DNA from: Brevibacillus daliensis
Lineage (GTDB): Bacteria; Bacillota; Bacilli; Brevibacillales; Brevibacillaceae
Direction of reading: 5' to 3'
Assembly: GCF_021245735.1 (NCBI RefSeq)
Contig: NZ_JAJISB010000006.1
Location: forward strand, 1-64,000
DNA length: 64,000 bases
The first letter of the stretch is position 1. Each line of letters opens with the position of its first letter. Shown here one piece after another: positions 16,184 to 26,326 of the stretch. The position numbers and the translations under genes were made by a program. Under the pieces are notes generated by a model, which saw only the letters and a list, made by a program, of their open reading frames with translations, was not told the origin of the DNA and did not search any database.

Positions 16184-16663
16184 ATGGCTATTCGTAACAT
16201 TGTTAAGCACCCAGACCCGATTTTACGAGAGAAAGCAATGAAAGTAACAAAGTTTAATTCCAATCTGCACAAATTGCTAGATGACATGAAAGATACGATG
16301 TACCCTGCAAATGGTGTAGGGCTGGCTGCTCCACAAATTGGTATTTCCAAACGAGTTTTCATTATGGACTGTGGTGATGAGTATATTGAAGCGGTAAATC
16401 CAGAAATTATTGAGTTCCGTGGCGAACAATTCGATAATTATCCGGAAGGCTGCCTAAGCATTCCTGGATTACAAGGAAACGTGCGTCGTCATGATTGGGT
16501 AAAAATGCGTGCGCAAGATCGTGATGGCAACTTTTATGAGTTGGAAGTAGATGATCTGGAATCTCGTTGCATTCAACATGAATTGGATCATTTGAACGGC
16601 GTGCTCTTTATTGACATTGCGGATAAGGTCTTCCCTGCAAAAGAGGAAGAGGAAGGGGTATAA
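16184..16663 (+). CDS. def: Peptide deformylase
   Basis: 159 residues, ATG 16184 with AAGGAGG upstream. The three metal-binding motifs are present: GVGLAAPQIG (residues 44-53), EGCLSIPG (about 91-98) and QHELDHLNG (about 132-140). It removes the formyl group from nascent proteins using Fe2+ or Zn2+. It is followed 3 bases later by fmt, its functional partner that adds the formyl group to initiator tRNA. Confidence 0.96.
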   Translation: MAIRNIVKHPDPILREKAMKVTKFNSNLHKLLDDMKDTMYPANGVGLAAPQIGISKRVFIMDCGDEYIEAVNPEIIEFRGEQFDNYPEGCLSIPGLQGNVRRHDWVKMRAQDRDGNFYELEVDDLESRCIQHELDHLNGVLFIDIADKVFPAKEEEEGV

Positions 16664-16666
16664 GCG

Positions 16667-17620
16667 TTGAAAGAGACCAGAATATTATTTATGGGGACTC
16701 CTGATTTCGCTACCCAGAGTCTGGAAGCATTACTTGCAGACGGCTACAATGTGGTTGGTGTAGTCAGTCAGCCAGATCGTCCGGTGGGGCGTAAGCGTAT
16801 CCTTGCGCCTACTCCTGTGAAAGAGGTGGCACTACGCCATAACCTCCCTGTCTATCAACCAGAAAAAATCAGGGAGCCACAAGCACTGGAAGCAATTCTG
16901 GAGGCAACCAAACCAGAGTTGATTGTTACAGCAGCTTATGGTCAGATCTTGCCTAAAGTATTGCTTGATGCTCCGAAATTTGGCTGTATCAATGTCCATG
17001 CTTCGCTCTTGCCTAAGTATCGTGGGGGAGCGCCTATTCATGCGAGTATTATTAATGGAGAGCAAGAGTCTGGAGTCACCATTATGTACATGGTAGAAGC
17101 GCTTGATGCAGGAGATATGATCTCGAAAGTGGTTGTACCGATCGAAGAAACGGATACCGAAGGGACTCTGTTTGAAAAACTAGCGTCAGCAGGAGCTCGG
17201 TTATTGATGGAAACCGTTCCGAAGTTGATTGCGGGTAATATCGACCCACAACCACAGAATCACGAGGAGGCTACGTTTGCTCCGAATATTAAACGTGAAG
17301 CGGAACGTTTAGATTGGAATATGACAGCTGTTCAAATATATAACCAGGTTCGAGGGATGAATCCTCGGCCGGTAGCGTTCACTACGTTTGAAGGGAAGAT
17401 ATGGAAGGTTTGGTGGACGGAAAAAGACCAGATTACAGGAATTCTCGGAGAACCAGGTACCATTATTGAACGTCGTCAGGACGGCTTGGTTGTTGCTTGC
17501 AAGGAAGGCAGCATCGTTATCAAGGAAATTCAACCGGAAGGCAAAAAGCGCATGAGCATGCTAGATTTTTTACGTGGTGCAGGTGCTTCTATTGCCCTTG
17601 GTTCGAAAGTAGGAGAATAA
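16667..17620 (+). CDS. fmt: Methionyl-tRNA formyltransferase
   Basis: 317 residues with a TTG start. N-terminal formyl-transfer fold with [11 protein letters not shown], the folate and catalytic segment [14 protein letters not shown] (residues 110-123, containing the conserved Asn-His-Asp set with N108) and [11 protein letters not shown]-terminal OB-fold tRNA-binding domain from about 207. Uses 10-formyl-THF to formylate Met-tRNA(fMet). It is directly downstream of def and 4 bases upstream of rsmB. Confidence 0.95.
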   Translation: MKETRILFMGTPDFATQSLEALLADGYNVVGVVSQPDRPVGRKRILAPTPVKEVALRHNLPVYQPEKIREPQALEAILEATKPELIVTAAYGQILPKVLLDAPKFGCINVHASLLPKYRGGAPIHASIINGEQESGVTIMYMVEALDAGDMISKVVVPIEETDTEGTLFEKLASAGARLLMETVPKLIAGNIDPQPQNHEEATFAPNIKREAERLDWNMTAVQIYNQVRGMNPRPVAFTTFEGKIWKVWWTEKDQITGILGEPGTIIERRQDGLVVACKEGSIVIKEIQPEGKKRMSMLDFLRGAGASIALGSKVGE

Positions 17621-17624
17621 TTAC

Positions 17625-18983
17625 GTGTCAAACATGAAGAAAATGACAGCTCGTGAAGTGGCTTTGGACGTTTTAATACGAATTGAAGAGCACCAGTCTT
17701 ATAGTAATCTGGAATTGAAACATGCTTTGGAACGTGCGGATCTTTCCAAGGCAGATACAGGTCTTGTAACGGAGCTGGTATATGGAACGACTCAACGCCG
17801 CAATACACTGGATGAAGTGATTAACCAATTTGTGAAAGGCGGCACAAAAAAACTGCAAGGTTGGGTTTTGCAACTATTGCGTATGAGTCTTTATCAGATT
17901 CGCTACCTAGATCGAGTACCAGAGCGTGCAGCCGTTCATGAAGCTGTAGAGATCGCCAAAAAACGTGGTCACAAGGGAATATCCTCCCTAGTCAACGGTG
18001 TTCTTCGCAATGTCCTACGTACACCAGAAGCTTGGGACAAGCTCCCTAAAGGGAAGGCTAAGCAGATTGCCATTACCACTTCTCATCCGGAATGGTTAGT
18101 TTCCCGCTGGTTAAAACAATATGGTGAAGAGACTACGATTGCAATCTGTGAGAGCAATAACCAACCCCCGATGCCTACCGTACGTGTAAACCGGCTTCAT
18201 ACTTCTCCAGATAACTTATTGGAGGAGATGAAGGAGTCATTTCCGGAAGCGGAAATTTCAGCGGTCACTGATGACGCTATTCTATTGAAGCAAGGTTATG
18301 CGGCAGGTTCAATTTGGTTTAAAAATGGGGATTGCACGATCCAGGATGAAAGCTCGATGCTAGTTGCCCCTGCCCTTCAACTTAAACCGGGACTGCGCGT
18401 TTTGGACGCATGTGCAGCTCCTGGTGGGAAAACTACACATATCGCTGAGCGCATGCAAAATGAGGGTGAAATCGTGGCTTGCGATATTCATCCTCATAAG
18501 CGAGAGCTGATTGAACAGACTGCCAAACGTTTGGGAGTTACGATGATTAATACAATGGTTGCAGATGCTGGTGATCTTACACAGGAACAAGTTGGTTTAT
18601 TTGATCGTGTGTTACTGGATGCTCCATGCAGTGGATTTGGGGTTATCAGACGTAAACCAGATCTGAAATGGAACAAAAAAAGTAGTGACGTCGAGGCAAT
18701 TTCAGAAATTCAGTATGAATTGCTCACACAAGTAGCCAAGTTTGTAAAAGCGGGTGGTTATCTTGTCTACAGTACATGTACCATAGATGTAGAAGAGAAT
18801 CAGAACATTGTAGAACGTTTTGCTCGGGAAAATGATTCGTTTGAAATGGATAAAGAGCTGTACCAGGACATGCCACAACTTGTTGTAGAGAAGATGGACA
18901 AGGAAAAAGGATATGTACAAATTCTTCCACATCATTTTGGAAGTGACGGCTTCTTTATCGCGCGTTTAAAGAAAAAAAGCTAA
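17625..18983 (+). CDS. rsmB: 16S rRNA (cytosine-967-C5)-methyltransferase RsmB
   Basis: 452 residues, GTG start with AGGAGA 8 bases upstream (ATG 17634 is an alternative). An N-terminal NusB-like domain (about 1-140) is followed by a Rossmann methyltransferase with LDACAAPGGKTTHI, the DAPCSGFGVIRR motif carrying one of the two catalytic Cys, and YSTCTIDVEENQ carrying the other. S-adenosylmethionine is the donor. It lies in the def-fmt-rsmB-rlmN series. Confidence 0.95.
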   Translation: MSNMKKMTAREVALDVLIRIEEHQSYSNLELKHALERADLSKADTGLVTELVYGTTQRRNTLDEVINQFVKGGTKKLQGWVLQLLRMSLYQIRYLDRVPERAAVHEAVEIAKKRGHKGISSLVNGVLRNVLRTPEAWDKLPKGKAKQIAITTSHPEWLVSRWLKQYGEETTIAICESNNQPPMPTVRVNRLHTSPDNLLEEMKESFPEAEISAVTDDAILLKQGYAAGSIWFKNGDCTIQDESSMLVAPALQLKPGLRVLDACAAPGGKTTHIAERMQNEGEIVACDIHPHKRELIEQTAKRLGVTMINTMVADAGDLTQEQVGLFDRVLLDAPCSGFGVIRRKPDLKWNKKSSDVEAISEIQYELLTQVAKFVKAGGYLVYSTCTIDVEENQNIVERFARENDSFEMDKELYQDMPQLVVEKMDKEKGYVQILPHHFGSDGFFIARLKKKS

Positions 18984-19002
18984 ATAAATTAGCAGGAAAA
19001 TC

Positions 19003-19045
19003 AAAGTGGAGCCTACTACTGTCGGCATTCCACTTTTCCTTTTTG
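19003..19045 (+). terminator. Possible terminator after rsmB
   Basis: AAAGTGGA (19003-19010) pairs with TCCACTTT (19029-19036), with GCC/GGC inside, followed by TTCCTTTTT. It lies in the gap before rlmN and may attenuate or end the upstream transcript. Confidence 0.55.
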
Positions 19046-19150
19046 GTGACAAAGGGTAAAATGAAGAAATGGAGGTTTTTTAGCTGAGGAAAAGTAACGG
19101 TTTTATTTCAGCTACCTTCCATCATAATCTTATTAAAAGGTGAAATTACA

Positions 19151-20224
19151 TTGATAAACATACCAACCTTTACTGAACATAAACCTTTAATTTACAGCCT
19201 ACGTCTTGAGCAATTGAAACAATGGCTAGAAGAAAACGGAGAAAAATCATTCCGTGCAGCGCAAATCTTTGACTGGCTCTATGTTAAGAGAGTGACCAAT
19301 TTTGAAGAAATGAGCAATTTATCAAAATCGATGCGTGAAAAACTTGCGGAGCACTTTCGAATGAATGCTCTGTCTGAGATAACGCGTCAAGAATCCTCAG
19401 ATGGAACGATTAAAATTTTGTTCCAATTGATTGATGGACATGCAATCGAGACAGTAATTATGCGTCATAACTATGGAAACAGCATTTGTGTAACAACTCA
19501 GGTAGGATGCCGTATTGGCTGTACGTTTTGTGCCTCCACGTTGGGTGGTTTGAAGCGCAATCTGGAAGCTGGGGAGATTGTTGCACAGGTTCTTCAGGCG
19601 CAACGTGTGCTTGATCAAGACGAACAACGTGCTAGCCATGTAGTCGTAATGGGAATTGGAGAGCCATTTGAGAACTTTGAGCCATTACTCTCCTTTTTGA
19701 ATGTTATTAACGATAATCTTGGTCTTAACATCGGACAACGCCACATTACTGTTTCAACAAGTGGAATTGTTCCTAAGATCTATGAATTTACTGAACGTGG
19801 CGGGCAGGTTAACCTGGCAATCTCCCTACATGCTCCTAACACGGAGCTGCGTACCAAGCTGATGCCGATTAACCGAGGCTTTCCACTGCCTAAGCTGATG
19901 GAAGCATGCCGCCACTATGTAGCCAAGACAGGTAGACGTATTTCATTTGAGTACGGATTGTTTGGAGGACAGAACGATCAGCCTGAACATGCGGAAGAAC
20001 TGGCTGATTTAGTAGGAGATTTAATGTGCCACATCAATTTGATTCCGGTTAACTATGTGCCGGAACGTGATTATGTGCGTACCCCGAAAAAGGATATTTT
20101 TGCCTTTAAACGAATTCTGGAAGATCGCGGTTTGAACGTAACGATTCGTAGAGAGCATGGTAGCGACATTGCTGCTGCTTGTGGACAGTTGCGTGCCAAA
20201 CACGCTGAAGAAACGGCAAGGTGA
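19151..20224 (+). CDS. rlmN: Dual-specificity rRNA/tRNA adenine-C2 methyltransferase RlmN
   Basis: 357 residues, TTG start with AAAGGTG upstream. Radical-SAM cluster motif [10 protein letters not shown] (CxxxCxxC, near residue 120), plus SISLHAPN-type substrate strand ([13 protein letters not shown]) and [15 protein letters not shown] at the C-terminus with the conserved catalytic Cys. It methylates A2503 of 23S rRNA and A37 of some tRNAs. The prpC start follows 7 bases after its stop. Confidence 0.95.
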   Translation: MINIPTFTEHKPLIYSLRLEQLKQWLEENGEKSFRAAQIFDWLYVKRVTNFEEMSNLSKSMREKLAEHFRMNALSEITRQESSDGTIKILFQLIDGHAIETVIMRHNYGNSICVTTQVGCRIGCTFCASTLGGLKRNLEAGEIVAQVLQAQRVLDQDEQRASHVVVMGIGEPFENFEPLLSFLNVINDNLGLNIGQRHITVSTSGIVPKIYEFTERGGQVNLAISLHAPNTELRTKLMPINRGFPLPKLMEACRHYVAKTGRRISFEYGLFGGQNDQPEHAEELADLVGDLMCHINLIPVNYVPERDYVRTPKKDIFAFKRILEDRGLNVTIRREHGSDIAAACGQLRAKHAEETAR

Positions 20225-20231
20225 TTATTTG

Positions 20232-21020
20232 ATGGAAATAGCGATGAAATCGCATGTTGGATGCGTTCGCCAAGTTAACGAAGATTTTTATGCATGTGCG
20301 GTTGATTTGGCTGGACGAGTATTCGCGGTTGTCGCAGACGGTATGGGTGGTCACAAAGCGGGCGACGTAGCGAGTAAAATGGCAGTAGAAAGTATTTTGG
20401 AAGAGATGAAAAAATTGGAAGACGATATGACAGAAGAAGATGAACGAGAGCTATTGATGAATGCGCTAATCAAGGCGAATCGGGAAGTGTTTGAATATGC
20501 CGAGAGTCACCCGGAATGCAGTGGTATGGGTACAACAGTTGTCGCCACGTTAGTAAAGGAAGAGCGCGGGGTTACAGCTCACATTGGAGACAGCAGAATC
20601 TATTTATATAAAGAAGATGGCTTGACCCAGCATACGGAAGATCATACCCTGGTTCAGGAATTACTGAAAACAGGGCAGATCAATTCCTTTGAAGCATCCG
20701 TTCATCCCCAAAAAAATGTGATCATGCGTGCTCTTGGGACCGAGGGAAATGTGAGAATTGATCTGGGGCAGTATAGCTGGAGTGAAGGCGACATTGTGAT
20801 GCTTTGTTCCGATGGGCTCTCTAATAAAGTGCCAAATGAGATGATCCAAAAAATGTTATCTCAGCCAGGGCCGCTACAGGAAAGTGTAGATGTCATGGTG
20901 CAGTATGCACTTGATTCAGGTGGAGAAGATAACATTACTTGTGTGGCACTTCGCAACAAAACTAAGCCTTTGCAAGTCTGTGAGAAAGAGGGGGGAGCAG
21001 AATGCAAGGTCAACGACTAG
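20232..21020 (+). CDS. prpC: PP2C-type protein phosphatase PrpC/Stp
   Basis: 262 residues from ATG 20232, preceded by AAGGTGA; a longer frame from 20157 lies inside rlmN and is rejected. Motifs: VRQVNEDF, VADGMGGHKAGDVAS, GMGTTVVA, HIGDSRIYLY and GGEDNITCV, giving the Asp cluster that binds two or more metal ions. It dephosphorylates targets of the neighbouring kinase PrkC. Its last 19 bases overlap prkC, implying translational coupling. Confidence 0.96.
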   Translation: MEIAMKSHVGCVRQVNEDFYACAVDLAGRVFAVVADGMGGHKAGDVASKMAVESILEEMKKLEDDMTEEDERELLMNALIKANREVFEYAESHPECSGMGTTVVATLVKEERGVTAHIGDSRIYLYKEDGLTQHTEDHTLVQELLKTGQINSFEASVHPQKNVIMRALGTEGNVRIDLGQYSWSEGDIVMLCSDGLSNKVPNEMIQKMLSQPGPLQESVDVMVQYALDSGGEDNITCVALRNKTKPLQVCEKEGGAECKVND

Positions 21021-22999
21021 GTGGAAGGTATCAACTAGAGGAAGTGGTCGGTGGCGGAGGAATGGCCATTGTCTACAAGGCAAAGGATCTTGTCTTGAAC
21101 AGACAGGTTGCCGTCAAATTGCTGAGACCCCAATTTGGCACAGATGAAGACTTTGTTCAGAGATTTAGAAGAGAGGCGCAAGCAGTAGCTAGCCTTTCTC
21201 ATCCTAATATCGTTAGTGTGTATGACGTAGGACAGGATGAAGATATTCATTTCATGGTCATGGAGTTCATTGAGGGCTCCACTTTAAAAGAACTGATCAC
21301 AGCTCATGGCGGATTGTTACCCGCAGAGGCTGTTCGAATTGCGATTCAGGTATGTGATGCACTAGAACATGCACACCAGAATCAAATTATTCACCGGGAT
21401 ATTAAACCGCACAATATTATGATTGGAAAAAATGGACGGGTTAAAGTAGCAGATTTTGGGATTGCACGAGCAGTTACGTCACAGACGATTACGCAAACAG
21501 GCTCTGTGCTTGGCTCGGTACACTATTTTTCTCCAGAACAAGCACGTGGCGGTCATACTGCTGAGAAGTCTGATATCTATTCGGTTGGGATTGTCCTGTA
21601 TGAGATGGTAACGGGGGAATTGCCTTTCTCTGGAGATTCACCAATTACTGTAGCGTTAAAACATTTGCAGGACCCGCTACCGGAACCACGTAAGATCAAT
21701 CCTGCAATTCCGCAAAGTCTGGAAAATGTGATGATTAAAGCTCTGGCAAAAGATCCATTCATGCGCTATAAATCAGCTAAAGCTATGATGGAAGACCTGG
21801 AGACGTGCTTGTCTGTGGAACGACGCAATGAGTCTAAATTATCGCTGATGAGTGACATTGATGATGAAGAGACAAGAGTAATTGCGGCAATCACACCAGA
21901 GATGCTGGAGAAGTCTAAGCAAGATAGTTATACGCTGTATCGGAATGAGCCTGCGACACCACCGAAAGTGATGACAAAGGATTACGAAGATGATGATGAA
22001 GCGTACGACGATGAAGAGGATGGCGAGAAGATGTCTGTTTGGTGGAAAAAGGCTTTACTCTGGTCTGGAATTGGCGGACTGTTCATCGTACTTGCCTTTT
22101 TCGGTTTTAATCTGGCAATGAACTTGTTTACAGTGCCAGAGGTATCCGTTCCACCTGTTGTAGGAGTGACCCTACAGGAAGCAGAAACCGCTCTGAAGAA
22201 TGTAAACCTGAAGACGGTTCCTGTTGAGGAATTTAACGAGGCGAAAAAAGGAACGGTTTATAAGCAAGACCCTGTCGCTGAGGTGAATGTGAAAGAAGGC
22301 TCTACCGTTACCGTCTATGTAAGTAAGGGTTTAGAAGAGATTCCGATGCCTGACTATACAGGTAAGAAGCAAGAAGAAGCTATTGAGCAGATGAAACTCG
22401 ACAAGTTCAAGGCTGCACCTAAAATCGTTACGGAAGAACATAATGAGATTCCAGCTGGCGAGGTTATTTCCCAGGATCCATTGCCAGGAACCAAGGTGGT
22501 ACCTATGAATGCGTCAGTCACCTTGAAGGTAAGCGCAGGTAAGAAAAAGACAACTGTACCTACTAACCTTGTGAATAAAAAATGGACACTTGCTGAAATA
22601 GAATTGAGAAATCGTGGATTGGATTTAGGTAGTATTACCCCTGAAGGCTCCTATGAAGTCGCTGAAGAAGGAATTGTACTGCGGACGGATCCTGCAGAAG
22701 GTGCTTCCGTCGTGGAAGGCACAAAAGTAAACCTGGTCGTTAGTAATGGCAAATACCCAGCTGATACGAAAATAAAACCGTATCCGATCAGGGTAGATGT
22801 GGAAGAAGGAATACCAGCTGAAGTTAAAATTGTCGTCAAGGACGCACGCAATAAAGAGATGGAAGTAGTAGCGGAAACGATCGCAGAAAGTAAGATCTAT
22901 AATGTAGAAGTTATTCTCTCACCAAAAGCGAATGCAAGAATTCTATTGTATGTTAATGGCCATGAATCACTGGATCAAACCGTGTATTATAATGAGTAG
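21002..22999 (+). CDS. prkC: PASTA-domain Ser/Thr protein kinase PrkC
   Basis: 665 residues. The Hanks-type kinase domain (1-270) has the glycine loop VGGGGMAIVYKA, catalytic HRDIKPHNIM and DFGIARA; an acidic juxtamembrane stretch lies near 315-340; one transmembrane segment (about 351-372, SGIGGLFIVLAFFGFNLAM); three PASTA repeats follow (about 380-590), then a C-terminal Ig-like segment. PASTA domains bind peptidoglycan fragments; in Bacillus the kinase senses muropeptides and stimulates spore germination. Paired with prpC. Confidence 0.96.
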   Translation: MQGQRLGGRYQLEEVVGGGGMAIVYKAKDLVLNRQVAVKLLRPQFGTDEDFVQRFRREAQAVASLSHPNIVSVYDVGQDEDIHFMVMEFIEGSTLKELITAHGGLLPAEAVRIAIQVCDALEHAHQNQIIHRDIKPHNIMIGKNGRVKVADFGIARAVTSQTITQTGSVLGSVHYFSPEQARGGHTAEKSDIYSVGIVLYEMVTGELPFSGDSPITVALKHLQDPLPEPRKINPAIPQSLENVMIKALAKDPFMRYKSAKAMMEDLETCLSVERRNESKLSLMSDIDDEETRVIAAITPEMLEKSKQDSYTLYRNEPATPPKVMTKDYEDDDEAYDDEEDGEKMSVWWKKALLWSGIGGLFIVLAFFGFNLAMNLFTVPEVSVPPVVGVTLQEAETALKNVNLKTVPVEEFNEAKKGTVYKQDPVAEVNVKEGSTVTVYVSKGLEEIPMPDYTGKKQEEAIEQMKLDKFKAAPKIVTEEHNEIPAGEVISQDPLPGTKVVPMNASVTLKVSAGKKKTTVPTNLVNKKWTLAEIELRNRGLDLGSITPEGSYEVAEEGIVLRTDPAEGASVVEGTKVNLVVSNGKYPADTKIKPYPIRVDVEEGIPAEVKIVVKDARNKEMEVVAETIAESKIYNVEVILSPKANARILLYVNGHESLDQTVYYNE

Positions 23000-23013
23000 T
23001 TGGAGGTGTATGC

Positions 23014-23913
23014 ATGCCGGAAGGGCGTATAGTAAAAGCATTAAGCGGTTTTTATTACGTAGCAGATCAAGAAAATCCGGACCGGATTGTGCAGTGCCGG
23101 GCGAGGGGTCTATTTAAGAAAAAAGGGGCGAAGATAACGCCACTTGTAGGAGATTGGGTTGCGTACGAAGCGGAAAATGATCGGGAAGGATATGTAATGG
23201 GGGTGGGTGAACGGACTACAGAGTTAGTTCGCCCTTCCATTGCTAATGTAGAGTTGGCAATCCTGGCCTTTTCAGCAGTGCAACCTGCTTTTAGTCCACT
23301 TCTCTTGAATAAATTTTTAGTTCATACCGAGAACGCAGGGCTTGATGCCATCATCGCATTAACAAAAGCTGATTTAATGGATCAAACGGAATGCGCAGAA
23401 ATTGTGCGACGCTATGAACAGGTAGGCTACAAAATTGTGCCTACCTCGATTCATGATCAGAGAGGAATAGACCAGCTACGTTCTGAGCTGAGTGGCAAGC
23501 TTTCTGTATTTGCAGGGCAGTCAGGTGTAGGAAAATCCTCCTTGTTGAATGCCATGTTCTCTGATATCAGCTTACAGACGGGGGAAGTTAGTCAAAAGCT
23601 GGGACGAGGTAGACATACAACACGCCATGTTGAGCTAATCCCACTTGGAGATGGTGGATATGTAGCGGATACGCCTGGATTTAGTTCACTTGAATTTATG
23701 AATCTGAGCGAACTGGATCTTGCTCAATCATTTCGAGATTTTGAACGTTACAGTGATCAATGCAAATTTAGAGGCTGTCTTCATCTGAAAGAGCCTGGAT
23801 GTGCCGTTCAAGAAGCGGTTGAATCAGGGGAAATCCTGTTGGAGCGTTATCGGCATTACCAGCAGTTTATGGAGGAACTTAGAGAATACTTGAGGAGGAA
23901 CAAACCATGGTAA
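23014..23913 (+). CDS. rsgA: Ribosome small-subunit-dependent GTPase RsgA (YloQ/CpgA)
   Basis: 299 residues. N-terminal OB-fold (to about 70), circularly permuted GTPase with TKAD (G4) before GQSGVGKSSLLNA (G1) and DTPGFSSLEF (G3), and a C-terminal zinc-binding region, CKFRGCLHLKEPGC. It assists late 30S maturation. In Bacillus the homologue is in the prkC operon and is a PrkC substrate. It overlaps rpe by 7 bases. Confidence 0.95.
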   Translation: MPEGRIVKALSGFYYVADQENPDRIVQCRARGLFKKKGAKITPLVGDWVAYEAENDREGYVMGVGERTTELVRPSIANVELAILAFSAVQPAFSPLLLNKFLVHTENAGLDAIIALTKADLMDQTECAEIVRRYEQVGYKIVPTSIHDQRGIDQLRSELSGKLSVFAGQSGVGKSSLLNAMFSDISLQTGEVSQKLGRGRHTTRHVELIPLGDGGYVADTPGFSSLEFMNLSELDLAQSFRDFERYSDQCKFRGCLHLKEPGCAVQEAVESGEILLERYRHYQQFMEELREYLRRNKPW

Positions 23914-24554
23914 AAATTGCACCATCTATTCTATCCGCTGATTTTGCTCGTTTAGGGGAAGAAATTAAGGATGTAGAACGTGGCGGAGCTGACTGGATTC
24001 ACGTAGATGTGATGGATGGTCATTTTGTCCCTAATATTACAATTGGACCATTAATCGTTGATGCGATCCGTCCGGTAACTGAATTACCGCTTGATGTACA
24101 TCTGATGATTGAAAATCCGGATAAATATATCCCGGAATTTATCAAAAGTGGTGCTGATATTATTACTGTTCACCAGGAAGCTTGTCCACATCTACATAGA
24201 ACCATCCATTTGATTAAGGAACAAGGCGCAAAAGCTGGTGTAGTTCTAAATCCGTCTACACCTATCGTGACGATTGACGAGATTTTGGATGATTTGGATC
24301 TGGTTCTTTTGATGACCGTAAATCCAGGTTTTGGTGGACAAAAATTTATTCATGGTGTGTTAAATAAAGTTCGTCAGCTGCGTACTAATCTTGATGCTCG
24401 TGGTTTGTCCCATGTGGATATCGAGATTGATGGTGGTGTGAATACGGAGACTGCCCGTCTATGTGAAGAAGCAGGAGCAACTGTACTTGTTGCTGGTTCC
24501 GCCGTTTTTAACAAAGAAGATCGTGCTCAGGCTATTGCTGCTATTCGCGGATAA
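23907..24554 (+). CDS. rpe: Ribulose-phosphate 3-epimerase
   Basis: 215 residues, AGGAGG upstream. TIM-barrel with APSILSADFA, DVMDGHFVPNITIG, HLMIENP, MTVNPGFGGQKF and EIDGGVN, which carry the metal ligands and the two catalytic Asp residues. It interconverts ribulose-5-phosphate and xylulose-5-phosphate in the pentose phosphate pathway. It is the last gene of the prpC-prkC-rsgA-rpe unit, followed by a terminator. Confidence 0.96.
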   Translation: MVKIAPSILSADFARLGEEIKDVERGGADWIHVDVMDGHFVPNITIGPLIVDAIRPVTELPLDVHLMIENPDKYIPEFIKSGADIITVHQEACPHLHRTIHLIKEQGAKAGVVLNPSTPIVTIDEILDDLDLVLLMTVNPGFGGQKFIHGVLNKVRQLRTNLDARGLSHVDIEIDGGVNTETARLCEEAGATVLVAGSAVFNKEDRAQAIAAIRG

Positions 24555-24588
24555 AAAGGCTTGTTATAAGTAAACAGCCACATACAAT

Positions 24589-24653
24589 TAAAAAAGGTTA
24601 CTTCAATCGAGTGAGCCAGTCACCCTTGTCTCTTCGATGAAGTAACCTTTTTT
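24589..24653 (+). terminator. Strong terminator after rpe
   Basis: AAAAAAGGTTACTTCA pairs with TGAAGTAACCTTTTTT across about 30 bases that contain a small GTGA/TCAC hairpin. It works in both directions. Confidence 0.85.
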
Positions 24654-24747
24654 GTATGAGAAAGATTAAACTTTGTAGAGGTACATGGATAGAATTTCGT
24701 ATATCTACACTGTAGTGGGCTAGCAGAGGATTACCAAAACCAAAAAT

Positions 24748-24782
24748 AAAACTAACAGCCAAAAACCAGATTTTCTTTCCAC
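24748..24782. repeat. Fragment of the MITE-like element
   Basis: AAAACTAACAGCC and AAAACCAGATTTTCTTTCCA match the left end of copies A and B, including the flank. Nothing of the right end is present. The rest of the 24555-24961 gap holds only AT-rich sequence; part of it (GTATACTTTAACAGTTTAG) resembles the sequence before the LacI-family gene. Confidence 0.5.
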
Positions 24783-24961
24783 AAGGAGTAGATAGTCCAT
24801 TTCCTTACAAGTATTCTTATTGTTACTGGGCTTCTAAAATGCTTTTACTGTATACTTTAACAGTTTAGTTATAGATAAAACCTATAAATATAATAATTTA
24901 TATATATTTTTCCTATCGTTGAGGTTGTGACATAATGAATCAAAGAGAAAGGGGTGGCAAC

Positions 24962-25735
24962 ATGAGTTCAGTGAACGAATGGAATGCACAAATGTATGAT
25001 CATCAACTTGGTTTTGTTTCTGAATATGGTAAGGGGTTGCTTGAATTGTTACAGCCTCAGGCGGGAGAGCGTATTTTAGACCTGGGGTGTGGGACTGGTG
25101 ATTTAAGTAAGCAAATTGCAGAGTCTGGTGCTGTTGTCATCGGCATGGATTACTCAGAAGATATGGTAAGAGAGGCTAGGAATAAATACCCGACTATTTC
25201 ATTTATTCAAGGAGATGGGGCGGAATTTAGCCTGGATCAAAAGGTAGATGCTATTTTTTCGAATGCTGCCCTCCATTGGATTAAGCGCGCACCAGAAGTA
25301 GCAACATGCATGTATGATTGCCTACGTCCTGGCGGAAGGCTCGTCGCAGAGTTCGGAGGGAAGGGAAATGTGGGAAGCATCGTCTCAGCATTAACCACAG
25401 TTCTTAAAGAGGAGTTAGCAATAGATGCAACCAAGCGTAATCCATGGTATTTCCCAAGTGTAGGAGAGTATTCCAGCCTACTTGAGCAGAAAGGTTTTCA
25501 AGTTACATATGCATGTCTCTTTTCGCGCCCTACCCAGTTAACGAATGGCGTGGAAGGACTAAATGATTGGCTATCACACTTTACAGATGATTTTCTGTTT
25601 GATTTATCAGTGGCACAACGAACTCACATACAGCAAAAGGTCTCTGATATACTAAAAGATCAACTATTTTCAGAAGGGGCATATTATGCTGATTATAAGA
25701 GATTACGTGTGATTGCCAGGAAGCCTAGTACCTAA
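24962..25735 (+). CDS. SAM-dependent methyltransferase (trans-aconitate methyltransferase-like)
   Basis: 257 residues from ATG 24962, preceded by GAAAGGGGTGG; an in-frame ATG at 24935 is less likely. Class I methyltransferase: motif I ILDLGCGTGDLSKQI (residues 39-53), acidic GMDYSEDMV, and NAALHWIKRAPEV, which is characteristic of Tam-like enzymes, followed by LRPGGRLVAEFGGKGN. The substrate is not evident. It stands alone between two non-coding stretches. Confidence 0.85.
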   Translation: MSSVNEWNAQMYDHQLGFVSEYGKGLLELLQPQAGERILDLGCGTGDLSKQIAESGAVVIGMDYSEDMVREARNKYPTISFIQGDGAEFSLDQKVDAIFSNAALHWIKRAPEVATCMYDCLRPGGRLVAEFGGKGNVGSIVSALTTVLKEELAIDATKRNPWYFPSVGEYSSLLEQKGFQVTYACLFSRPTQLTNGVEGLNDWLSHFTDDFLFDLSVAQRTHIQQKVSDILKDQLFSEGAYYADYKRLRVIARKPST

Positions 25736-25784
25736 GCACACTACAAATCAGAAGTAGAACCTTCATTTATACATGAATATACAG

Positions 25785-25939
25785 TAAATATACGTTTTTT
25801 TGTATAAAAGTAGAGTTTTTTGTATAGTAGAGAAGAACGGAAGAGGAGTACTGAAGTCCGCTATTAATATCAATGGATAGTGGAGTAAGTAGTAGTGAAT
25901 ATACAAAAAAAGGTGGCTTGCGGCTGAGCCATCTTTTTT
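25785..25939 (+). ncRNA. Possible small RNA or leader with its own terminator
   Basis: A tandem pair of units GTTTTTTGTATA (about 25794 and 25815) is followed by a GA-rich stretch and by a hairpin, AGGTGGCT with AGCCATCT (25911-25934), flanked by A- and T-runs, which is a strong terminator. TATAGT near 25826 could be a -10 element. Between lies about 75 bases able to pair CTAT with ATAG. No credible protein is encoded. It precedes the ABC transporter operon by nearly 400 bases. No T-box or S-box core motif was found. Confidence 0.35.
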
Positions 25940-26326
25940 CATGTGTAATCAAAATGTATAGTTATCACTTTATTACTTTATATAGGAAGCAGAGTTCGTA
26001 CATGGAAGTGGAGTTTCGTCGGGGATTCCTGTTTGGCTTTCATGTGTTTAGTAAATGTTTACTAAATAACAATTTATTGCAAGGTAATTCAGCTAGTGTT
26101 CCCTATTTCCTGTGGATATTTATATGAAATAGACTATTTTTATCCACTATAACAAAAATTTAGCGATATAATTAATAATTCATTAAAAAATATTATTTTA
26201 TTTTACTTTCTTATTTTTATTCATATGATATTATATTTATAAGTTATCTGTGTTTCATAAATACTTTCAAACGACCAACATTATAGAAGAGACACAATGT
26301 TGTTGTTCATACAGGAGGAAACCATT

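Noticed and set aside
20157-20231. Upstream extension of prpC
   Set aside because: It lies within the rlmN C-terminus; the family start MEIAMKSHVG has its own ribosome binding site.
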